Shown here: piece after piece, positions 1 to 5,302 of the stretch | Layout of the letters: the number at the start of each line of letters is the position of its first letter | Numbering within the stretch: the stretch's first letter is position 1 | NCBI GenBank assembly: GCA_946886085.1 | Contig: CAMPHX010000060.1 | Location: 1-7,178, forward strand | From: an uncultured Flavobacteriales bacterium | GTDB lineage: Bacteria > Bacteroidota > Bacteroidia > Flavobacteriales > Vicingaceae | Length of the DNA: 7,178 nt | Direction: 5' to 3' | Translations under genes and position numbers: made by a program | The notes under the pieces: model-generated | What the model was told of the DNA's origin: nothing | The model's database searches: none | The model's input: only the letters and a program-made list of their open reading frames with translations

Positions 1-118
1 ATAAAAATTCTACTGCATGATTAAATCCACATTTCTATGCTTGCTGTTGAGCTTGAACTGACAAAGAAGTCACCTCTACCAAACAAAATAGTGTAAAAAG
101 CCTGTTAAATAATTTCAT
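1..118 (-). pseudogene. 5' end of a secreted-protein gene interrupted by an in-frame TAG (partial at window edge)
   Basis: Reading leftward from the ATG at 118, 27 codons encode a typical Bacteroidota export signal: Met-Lys-Leu-Phe-Asn-Arg, a hydrophobic stretch, then SVQA followed by QQQA, which fits signal peptidase I cleavage after the V-Q-A. The next codon (37-35) is TAG. The same frame stays open after it to the window edge and reads KCGFNHAVEFL, which looks like the mature N-terminus of an exported protein. A single C-to-T change (CAG to TAG) would explain the stop. A Glu (GAG) in the middle of the hydrophobic core is also odd for a working signal peptide and could be a second lesion. 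A reasonable promoter lies upstream (161-192). The family cannot be named because the body of the gene is outside the window. It could instead be a chance short ORF or a sequencing error in an intact gene. Confidence 0.45.
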
Positions 119-160
119 AATTTGTTGTTTTTATAACATTTAGATTAAAATTTCGTTGTG

Positions 161-192
161 CGAATTTAATTACTGAAAATAAAAATACAAAA
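161..192 (-). promoter_or_regulatory. Putative Bacteroidota-type promoter for the interrupted secreted-protein gene
   Basis: On the minus strand, TTTTG (192-188) is followed after 19 bases by TAAATTCG (168-161), which matches the TAnnTTTG -7 consensus except for one base. The spacing agrees with the Bacteroidota -33/-7 arrangement. Transcription would begin around 155, leaving about 38 bases before the ATG at 118. This rests on consensus matching only. Confidence 0.4.
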
Positions 193-198
193 CAGATA

Positions 199-223
199 AG
201 GTATTTGTAAATTACAAAAACCT
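199..223 (-). terminator. Possible weak terminator after paaD
   Basis: This is a 25-nt AT-rich imperfect palindrome: on the minus strand AGGTTTTTGTAA, a central T, then TTACAAATACCT, with one internal mismatch. It begins 29 bases after the paaD stop codon. The T-rich tract that follows is separated from the stem by several bases. It could end the paaABCD transcript, but the loop is very tight and the stem is weak. It also abuts the -33 box of the next promoter. Confidence 0.3.
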
Positions 224-252
224 ATTGAAAATCATAATCCTAAAAATAAAAG

Positions 253-756
253 TTAGATGCATTTAAAATAATCAAAAGGTTCTAAACAATCTTTGCATTG
301 GTAAAGTGCTTTGCAAGCAGTAGAACCAAACTGACTTTTTAGTTCAGTATTTTTTGAACCACATTGAGGACATTGAACTTCTTTAGGTTCGGAACCAAAT
401 AATACACCTTTATCTTGAGTACCCTTTACAGGAGGAGCAATACCATAATCTTTAAGTTTTTGCATGGCTGCTTCGCTCATCCAATCGGTTGTCCAAGCAG
501 GGGTATAAACCATTTTAATTGCTGCATTCTCAATGCCATTATCATGAAGTGTTTTTAAGATATCATCTTCAAACATTTTCATAGCAGGACAGCCCGTGTA
601 AGTGGGAGTAATAGTTATTTCTACTTTGTCAGAAAGCACCTCCACTTTCCGTAAAACTCCTAATTCTTCAATGGTTATTACAGGAATTTCTGGGTCTGGA
701 ATTTGAGCTATCATATCCCAAATAGCTTGTTCTGTATATTTTTCTTTCAAATTCAT
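253..756 (-). CDS. paaD: Phenylacetyl-CoA epoxidase accessory protein PaaD
   Basis: PaaD is the accessory protein of the phenylacetyl-CoA epoxidase system. It is thought to act in iron-sulfur or metal-centre maturation, is cytoplasmic, and is not part of the catalytic core. The 167 residues match the family length (about 165). The N-terminal half is a MIP18/DUF59-type domain with DPEIPV at 21-26 and the conserved TGCPAM around Cys56. The C-terminal part is the PaaD zinc-ribbon-like region, with CPQCG at 129-133, STACKALYQCKDC at 145-157 and the characteristic FDYFKCI ending, giving six cysteines (129, 132, 148, 154, 157, 166). It starts 21 bases after the paaC stop and is the last gene of the operon. 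The ATG at 756 gives the family N-terminus, so this start is secure. The cysteine-rich tail distinguishes it from SufT-like DUF59 proteins. Confidence 0.95.
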   Translation of the reverse strand: MNLKEKYTEQAIWDMIAQIPDPEIPVITIEELGVLRKVEVLSDKVEITITPTYTGCPAMKMFEDDILKTLHDNGIENAAIKMVYTPAWTTDWMSEAAMQKLKDYGIAPPVKGTQDKGVLFGSEPKEVQCPQCGSKNTELKSQFGSTACKALYQCKDCLEPFDYFKCI

Positions 757-777
757 ACCTTAAAAATACTACACAAA

Positions 778-1536
778 CTACCAAGTAGCATCAGGGTAGG
801 TTCTTTGCAAGTATTGCATGTCGGTAAGTAAATGACCTAAATATTCTGAGTGCATTCCTTTTAATCTACCGGTTTGCATGTAATCGTCTTTTGGTCTTTC
901 TAGTGTGGCTCGTTGTAGGACTTCGTTAATAGTGCTATCCCAATTTTTTTTCACTTCATTCAAATCTACTGCAATACCTGCTTTAATTAAGAGGTCATCT
1001 ACTTCATTCATCTCAAACAAATCACCTGTAAACATCCATAAATCATCAAATGATTGTTGAATTTTTTGATGACTTTCTTCAGTTCCATCACCCAAACGTA
1101 CTACCCACTCCCCTGTATGACGTAAGTGATAGGCTATTTCTTTAATAGATTTTGCCGCATGAGCAGCAATAGTTTCATCTTTACTATTTTTTAATGCTGT
1201 ATATAAATGATACAAAAAAGCATCATGTAAAAAATTTCTAGCAATAGTATCACCAAAGTGTCCATTAGGTCTTTCTGAAAGTAAGGTGTTGAAATATTCT
1301 CTTTCACTTCTTCTAAAAGCTAAATCATCTTCTGTTTTGCCTTTGCCTTCTAAATTAGCAGCATAAGTCAACATGGTTCTTGCTTGACCGAATAAATCTA
1401 ATGAAATGTTGGTTAGTGCAATATCTTCTTCTAATGTTGGTCCATTGCTACACCATTCTGCCATCCTCTGACCTAATATTAAACTAGAATCTCCTAATCT
1501 TAAACAGTAATTTATTAATGCGTCTTGTTGTGTCAT
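778..1536 (-). CDS. paaC: Phenylacetyl-CoA epoxidase structural subunit PaaC
   Basis: PaaC is the non-catalytic ferritin-like subunit that pairs with PaaA in the oxygenase. It stabilises PaaA and helps form the substrate-binding complex. At 252 residues it is the usual family size (about 248 in E. coli). Recognisable family segments are LGDSSLILGQRMAEWC near residues 14-29, EEDIALTNISLDLFGQAR at 36-53, EIAYHLRHTGEWVVRLGDGT near 133-152, and the C-terminal GRLKGMHSEYLGHLLTDMQY region leading to the final PDATW. It is predicted to be cytoplasmic and mostly helical. The start at 1536 gives the family's N-terminus. The gene lies 68 bases downstream of paaB; that gap contains a strong inverted repeat ending 18 bases before this start codon, so its expression may be uncoupled from paaAB. 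Confidence 0.96.
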   Translation of the reverse strand: MTQQDALINYCLRLGDSSLILGQRMAEWCSNGPTLEEDIALTNISLDLFGQARTMLTYAANLEGKGKTEDDLAFRRSEREYFNTLLSERPNGHFGDTIARNFLHDAFLYHLYTALKNSKDETIAAHAAKSIKEIAYHLRHTGEWVVRLGDGTEESHQKIQQSFDDLWMFTGDLFEMNEVDDLLIKAGIAVDLNEVKKNWDSTINEVLQRATLERPKDDYMQTGRLKGMHSEYLGHLLTDMQYLQRTYPDATW

Positions 1537-1547
1537 TTTAATTAAAA

Positions 1548-1600
1548 GTTTGAGGTTTGAGGTTTAACGATACAATATGAAGCAACGTTAAACTTCAAAC
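1548..1600 (-). repeat. Inverted repeat with tandem 7-mer in the paaB-paaC gap
   Basis: Fifteen-base arms, GTTTGAGGTTTAACG at 1555-1569 and CGTTAAACTTCAAAC at 1586-1600 (plus-strand reading), pair at 14 of 15 positions around a 16-base loop. A further GTTTGAG copy at 1548-1554 makes a tandem 7-mer with the start of the first arm. In the paa transcript the hairpin begins 4 bases after the paaB stop and ends 18 bases before the paaC ATG. Downstream of it in the direction of transcription there is only a short run of four U. It is therefore a better candidate for partial attenuation, mRNA processing or stabilisation, or an inserted dispersed repeat, than for a full terminator. Confidence 0.7.
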
Positions 1601-1604
1601 ATTT

Positions 1605-1904
1605 TTATATATGCTTTGCTCCCTCTGGCATTACGTAATGCGTAGGATGTCTGTAAATTTTATCATCCGAAGGATCAAAAAATGAATCACTATCTTCTGG
1701 TAATGATGAAACGATTGCATTAGAAGGTACTACCCAAATACACGTTCCTTCATTTCTGCGAGTGTATAAATCTCTAGCATTTTGTAATGCCATTTCTTTA
1801 TCTGTTGCATGTAAACTTCCTGCATGTTTATGAGGTAATCCTGGTTTGCTTTGTACAAAAACTTCCCAAACATCACCTTGATTATCTTTAATTTGTTCAC
1901 TCAT
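1605..1904 (-). CDS. paaB: Phenylacetyl-CoA epoxidase subunit PaaB
   Basis: PaaB is the small subunit of the multicomponent phenylacetyl-CoA epoxidase. It bridges PaaA-PaaC units and is needed for the full complex, but has no catalytic centre of its own. The 99 residues match the family (about 95). Family signatures are DVWEVFVQSKPGLPHKHAGSLHA near the N-terminus, the AL-NARDLYTRR segment around residues 39-50, and CIWVVPSNAI near 55-64. The ATG at 1904 comes 37 A-rich bases after the paaA stop. There is no clear Shine-Dalgarno, which is common in Bacteroidota. Nothing in the sequence suggests truncation. Confidence 0.96.
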   Translation of the reverse strand: MSEQIKDNQGDVWEVFVQSKPGLPHKHAGSLHATDKEMALQNARDLYTRRNEGTCIWVVPSNAIVSSLPEDSDSFFDPSDDKIYRHPTHYVMPEGAKHI

Positions 1905-1941
1905 GATTTATCTTATTTTTTTATAATTTTTCTTTAACTAA

Positions 1942-2883
1942 TTACGCCACCATTTGTTTAGCTTTTTGTTTTTGAGCATAAGCCAACGCAGCTTCTCTTA
2001 CCCATTTGCCATTATTATGAGCTCTTTTGTGATGCTCTAAACGTTGCTTATTACAAGGTCCATTACCTTTTACTACGTTCCAAAACTCATCCCAATCAAT
2101 TTTACCGTAATCATAATGACCTGTTTCTTCATTCCACTTCAAATCAGGGTCAGGGATGGTTAAACCTATTACTTCTGCTTGGTGAACTGTTTTATCGATA
2201 AACTTCTGACGCAATTCATCATTGGTTTCACGTTTTATTTTCCATTTCACACCATTTCCTAAGTTGGGAGAATCAGCATCATGCGGTCCAAACATCATTA
2301 ATGATGGCCACCATAGTCTGTTTAGTGCATCTTGAGCCATAGCTTTTTGTTCAGGTGTTCCTTTTGCCATGTGGGCAATAATTTCATACCCTTGTCTTTG
2401 GTGAAAACTTTCTTCTTTGCAAATTCTTACCATTGCTCTAGCATAAGGTCCGTAAGAAGTTCTTTGTAAAGATACCTGATTAACAATAGCAGCACCATCT
2501 ACTAACCAACCCACAGCTCCCATATCTGCCCAAGTTAATGTTGGGTAATTGAATATGCTCGAATATTTCGCTTTTTCAGTCTGTAATTCTTCAATAAACT
2601 CATCTCTGCTTTTTCCCAACGTTTCGCCAGCTGCATACAAATATTGTCCGTGTCCGGCTTCATCCTGAATTTTTGCCAACAACACTACTTTAGCTCTTAA
2701 TGTAGGAGCTCTCAATACCCAATTTCCTTCTGGCTGCATACCAATCACTTCCGAATGAGCATGTTGGGAAATTTGACGTTGTAAATGTTTTCTATATTCT
2801 TCAGGCATCCAATCTTTAGGTTCTATCTTAATTTCTGCATCAATTTTTGCCTGAAACGCTTCTAATTTTTGTTGTTCATCCAT
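1942..2883 (-). CDS. paaA: Phenylacetyl-CoA epoxidase catalytic subunit PaaA
   Basis: PaaA is the catalytic subunit, a ferritin-fold diiron monooxygenase that adds one oxygen atom of O2 to the aromatic ring of phenylacetyl-CoA to give the 1,2-epoxide. Likely iron ligands, from family knowledge, are Glu45 (HSEVIG), Glu75 and His78 (DEAGHG), a carboxylate near Asp129 (WLVDGAA), and Glu158 and His161 ([10 protein letters not shown]). Both ExxH motifs are intact. The frame is open up to 2982, but I start at the ATG at 2883. This gives 313 residues, close to the E. coli protein (309), and begins [14 protein letters not shown]. The 33 upstream codons read unlike the family and overlap the best promoter match (2913-2940). 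This is the first gene of paaABCD, divergent from paaE. Confidence 0.96.
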   Translation of the reverse strand: MDEQQKLEAFQAKIDAEIKIEPKDWMPEEYRKHLQRQISQHAHSEVIGMQPEGNWVLRAPTLRAKVVLLAKIQDEAGHGQYLYAAGETLGKSRDEFIEELQTEKAKYSSIFNYPTLTWADMGAVGWLVDGAAIVNQVSLQRTSYGPYARAMVRICKEESFHQRQGYEIIAHMAKGTPEQKAMAQDALNRLWWPSLMMFGPHDADSPNLGNGVKWKIKRETNDELRQKFIDKTVHQAEVIGLTIPDPDLKWNEETGHYDYGKIDWDEFWNVVKGNGPCNKQRLEHHKRAHNNGKWVREAALAYAQKQKAKQMVA

Positions 2884-2912
2884 ATTGTTATATGTGTTTG
2901 TATTTGGTTGCC

Positions 2913-2940
2913 CAAATTTAATGAAAAAATAATCAACAAA
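2913..2940 (-). promoter_or_regulatory. Putative promoter of paaABCD
   Basis: On the minus strand, TAAATTTG (2920-2913) matches the Bacteroidota -7 consensus TAnnTTTG at every defined base. TTTG (2940-2937) lies 16 bases upstream of it, slightly closer than the usual -33 box. The predicted transcription start near 2908 leaves about 25 bases before the paaA ATG at 2883. It would also lie inside any longer paaA reading frame, which supports the shorter gene. Confidence 0.55.
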
Positions 2941-3028
2941 TAGCTGATTTTTGTCAGTTGAAGATTTTTTTAACGAATTCACTAATCTTTTAGCAATTTC
3001 ATTTAGTCTCTCATTTTTACAACCTGAG

Positions 3029-3061
3029 TTCGATTATTCTTTTGAAATAATATTACTTTTG
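3029..3061 (+). promoter_or_regulatory. Putative promoter of paaE
   Basis: TACTTTTG at 3054-3061 matches TAnnTTTG at every defined base. A degenerate -33 box, TTCG (3029-3032), lies 21 bases upstream of it. Transcription would start near 3067, about 22 bases before the paaE ATG. An AT-rich inverted repeat (ATTATT at 3033-3038 and AATAAT at 3046-3051) fills the spacer and could be an operator, but could also be chance in AT-rich DNA. Confidence 0.5.
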
Positions 3062-3088
3062 TCCGAATTAAAATGAAAAACAGAAAGA

Positions 3089-4156
3089 ATGAGTCATTTC
3101 CATACCCTAAAAATTAAAGATGTTAGAAAAGAAACACCTCAAGCGGTTTCTATAGCATTTGAACTTCCTGCGGATTTAAAAAACACTTTTGCTTTTGAAT
3201 CAGGACAATACGTAACGGTTAAGAAAACCATTAACGGTGAAGATATCAGAAGATCATATTCCATTTGTAGTACACCTTTTGAGGAAGAAATAAGAATTGG
3301 TGTAAAGAAAATTGACAACGGAAAAATGTCGGGATTTTTAAATGATGAGTTAAAAGTGGGCGATGTATTAGAAGTGATGCCTCCTGCCGGAAATTTTGTG
3401 GCAAAAAATCATGCTGCCAATCTGGTAGGTGTAGCTGCTGGAAGTGGTATTACCCCTGTTTTTTCCTTGTTGAAATCTGTTATTAAAGCCGGAGGAAAAT
3501 TTACCTTGTTTTATGGGAATGTAAACGAAGAAAACACCATTTTCAAACAAGAATTAGAAGCATTAGCTGCTAATCATCCTAATCATTTTAAAGTACATTT
3601 TACTTACGATGAAGGTGCTGCCAAGCAATTAACTCCCATTCAGTGTGGTAGAATAGATGAGCAGAAAATGAAAGATTTTATTCAATTAGATTTGGAGATT
3701 TTAAGAGCAGACGGCTTTTACATTTGTGGACCGGAAGCTATGATAAACACCGTGAATCAAACATTTAAAAAGATGGGCGTTGCGGATGAAAAAATTTATT
3801 TTGAATTATTTACTACCCCTGTTAAAAAAGCAGATTCATTAGAACAAGCAACTCCTGATTCTTCTTACGAAGGCACTAGTCATGTTACTGTAATTATGGA
3901 TGGCGAAGAGTTTGAATTCGACCTAAACAGTAAAGGAGAAACCATTTTAGATGCTGCTATTGAACAAGGTGCAGATGCTCCATTTTCATGTAAAGGAGCT
4001 GTATGTTGCACATGTAAAGCACAGGTTATTGAAGGAAAAGCCACCATGGATATGAACTACGCCCTTTCTGACGAAGAAGTAGCGGATGGGTTTATTTTAA
4101 CTTGCCAAGCTCACCCTGCTTCAGATAAATTGGTAGTAGATTATGATGTGATTTAA
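3089..4156 (+). CDS. paaE: Phenylacetyl-CoA epoxidase reductase subunit PaaE
   Basis: PaaE takes electrons from NADPH and passes them through FAD and a plant-type 2Fe-2S cluster to the PaaA diiron site. Domain order in the 355 residues is: a flavin-binding barrel (about 1-105) with RRSYS at 54-58; a nucleotide-binding domain (about 110-245) with GSGITP at 118-123 and CGPE at 213-216; a short linker; and a C-terminal ferredoxin domain (about 262-355) with cluster cysteines 301, 306, 309 and 339. Length and order match E. coli PaaE (about 356). No membrane segment is visible, so it is cytoplasmic. It is read in the opposite direction to paaABCD, unlike the enterobacterial paaABCDE order. The adjacent complete epoxidase set makes PaaE much more likely than a related ring-hydroxylase reductase. 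Confidence 0.95.
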   Translation: MSHFHTLKIKDVRKETPQAVSIAFELPADLKNTFAFESGQYVTVKKTINGEDIRRSYSICSTPFEEEIRIGVKKIDNGKMSGFLNDELKVGDVLEVMPPAGNFVAKNHAANLVGVAAGSGITPVFSLLKSVIKAGGKFTLFYGNVNEENTIFKQELEALAANHPNHFKVHFTYDEGAAKQLTPIQCGRIDEQKMKDFIQLDLEILRADGFYICGPEAMINTVNQTFKKMGVADEKIYFELFTTPVKKADSLEQATPDSSYEGTSHVTVIMDGEEFEFDLNSKGETILDAAIEQGADAPFSCKGAVCCTCKAQVIEGKATMDMNYALSDEEVADGFILTCQAHPASDKLVVDYDVI

Positions 4157-4176
4157 CAACTTACTTTAACTTTTTC

Positions 4177-4209
4177 AGACCTGATAGGTTTTAAAAATCT
4201 GTCAGGTCT
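4177..4209 (+). repeat. 33-nt palindromic repeat, copy 1 (likely paaE terminator stem)
   Basis: Sixteen-base arms around one central A, with first arm AGACCTGATAGGTTTT. The arms differ from perfect symmetry at two places (4185 and 4188). In the plus-strand RNA both become G-U wobble pairs, so the stem is complete in the paaE transcript; in the minus-strand RNA they become A-C mismatches. The palindrome starts 20 bases after the paaE stop and ends 11 bases before the stop of the convergent gene. The tract after the stem is only moderately U-rich, so termination is plausible but not strong. It belongs to the same family as the copy at 7084-7116. Confidence 0.85.
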
Positions 4210-4220
4210 TCTATAAAAAA

Positions 4221-5138
4221 TCATTTAGGTTTTTTCTTATACAAAGCTTTCCAATGATTTTGCAATTTGACAAGTTCGTCTTTGTTTTTTAGAAGGAGAT
4301 TTAGAAAAGAGTCTTCATAAAAACAACAATAATTATTTAACTTATCTAAATATTCTTTAGATAGATTAAACCAAGACAAATTATAAATAAATTCAAGACC
4401 ATAGACTGCCAATTCTCCATCATTCAAAATGATGTGTTTATATAAATTAGTTTGAGTTGTATCATTCATTTTATCAATAAGAAAAGGTACTAACAACGAT
4501 TTGGGTTGTGTGAAAAACTTCTGCCAATATTTATTTTCTATAAAAATGCCTTTTGTATCATCACAACAGCCTTTAAATTCTTGATCATTTGTTTTTACCA
4601 ATCCTTCTAATTTAGTCAGTAATTCCCACTGATTATCTAATGACAACGTCAAAAGATTATCTAATTTTCTATAGAAAATCTTTGCCGCTACTACTCTTTC
4701 TTCTTCTTCTATACGATCTAAACTATCATTATACCAATCGGTTAATGCTTTAGCTTTATCATTCAATTGTTTAATCTCTAATTCAACCGCTTTTTCAAAT
4801 TGTTTTTCTACCATTAATGAGTCTCTAAGCTTTTCAATTTTAGGTGTATGTTCCAAAAATAACTCAGAAAGATAACCATAAGTGTTATTATATTTTACCG
4901 CCCAATAACCCTCATAAAAATCTATTAACTGAACAGTATCTAATAAATCAAGATACTCAATAGGTTCTTCAGCCGGAGTTGGAGCAGGTCTTATTTTAGC
5001 ATTCATCACAGTAACTCCATATATTTTATTAGAATTAGTGGATAGCTTTTTTATGTTCTCAATGTCATAAAAACTTTGTTGTGAGTATAAACTCAAAAAC
5101 ATAAAAAATGTAATGGCTATAAATAATGTTTTCTTCAT
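4221..5138 (-). CDS. Exported protein with SH3-like domain, function unknown
   Basis: I do not recognise a named family. The 305 residues begin with a signal peptide (MKK, hydrophobic 4-17, likely cleavage near SLYS-QQ at 19-20), so the protein is probably periplasmic or otherwise exported. There is no lipoprotein Cys at the cleavage site. Residues about 42-95 resemble a bacterial SH3-like domain: VTVMNAKIRPAP, LLDTVQLIDFYEGYWAVKY, then YGYLSELFLE. Such domains often bind cell-wall peptides or mediate protein contacts. Residues about 97-160 are rich in charged residues and heptad-like, probably helical or coiled-coil. The C-terminal half (161-305), with paired cysteines at 191-192 and 271-272, has no motif I can place. 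The frame extends to a TTG at 5162, but that start falls in a promoter-like box, and the ATG at 5138 directly begins the signal peptide. It is convergent with paaE and divergent from aspS, apparently a single-gene unit. Confidence 0.8.
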   Translation of the reverse strand: MKKTLFIAITFFMFLSLYSQQSFYDIENIKKLSTNSNKIYGVTVMNAKIRPAPTPAEEPIEYLDLLDTVQLIDFYEGYWAVKYNNTYGYLSELFLEHTPKIEKLRDSLMVEKQFEKAVELEIKQLNDKAKALTDWYNDSLDRIEEEERVVAAKIFYRKLDNLLTLSLDNQWELLTKLEGLVKTNDQEFKGCCDDTKGIFIENKYWQKFFTQPKSLLVPFLIDKMNDTTQTNLYKHIILNDGELAVYGLEFIYNLSWFNLSKEYLDKLNNYCCFYEDSFLNLLLKNKDELVKLQNHWKALYKKKPK

Positions 5139-5159
5139 TGAACTTTTGTAATCACCATC

Positions 5160-5167
5160 CAAATATA
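5160..5167 (-). promoter_or_regulatory. Putative -7 box for the SH3-like protein gene
   Basis: On the minus strand, TATATTTG fits TAnnTTTG at every defined base. It lies 21 bases before the ATG at 5138, which would give a leader of about 16 bases. No clear -33 TTG is seen at the usual distance. The box overlaps the alternative TTG start at 5162, which argues for the shorter gene. Confidence 0.4.
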
Positions 5168-5205
5168 ACTATTTTGATAGATAAATGTTGTTTTTTATTA
5201 TAAAT

Positions 5206-5221
5206 AGACCTGACAGATTTT
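5206..5221. repeat. Solitary half copy of the 33-nt palindrome
   Basis: AGACCTGACAGATTTT is identical over 16 bases to one arm of copy 1 (the reverse complement of its second arm) and differs at one base from the arm of copy 3. The second arm is missing: it is followed by unrelated sequence (GTCTCC). It lies in the 164-bp gap between the SH3-like gene and aspS and cannot form the long hairpin. Confidence 0.7.
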
Positions 5222-5270
5222 GTCTCCAAATTTTATTCTTCCCTCACAACTACTTTCTTGCTGAATTGTT

Positions 5271-5278
5271 TAATTTCG
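5271..5278 (+). promoter_or_regulatory. Putative -7 box for aspS
   Basis: TAATTTCG matches TAnnTTTG with one mismatch. It lies 24 bases before the aspS ATG at 5303, so the leader would be about 18-20 bases. No convincing -33 element is found at 17-23 bases upstream. If correct, the longer reading frame from the TTG at 5258 would begin upstream of transcription. Confidence 0.35.
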
Positions 5279-5302
5279 CATTTTAATTTTTTACTGAAAA
5301 AC

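Noticed and set aside
1548..1600. CRISPR-like repeat array in the paaB-paaC gap
   Set aside because: Only adjacent 7-mers and a single inverted repeat are present; there are no regularly spaced repeats with spacers.
3073..3117. Short upstream ORF (14 codons, ATG at 3073) overlapping the paaE start
   Set aside because: It is out of frame with paaE, has no recognisable content, and such short frames are common by chance in A-rich leaders.
3368..3550. Minus-strand 60-codon frame inside paaE
   Set aside because: It lies opposite a clearly coding and conserved region, with no family resemblance; a shadow frame.
4177..5221. Copy 1 and the half copy read as terminal inverted repeats of a mobile element carrying the SH3-like gene
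   Set aside because: No transposase and no target-site duplication can be seen, and the same repeat also follows aspS, so a dispersed palindrome explains the data better.
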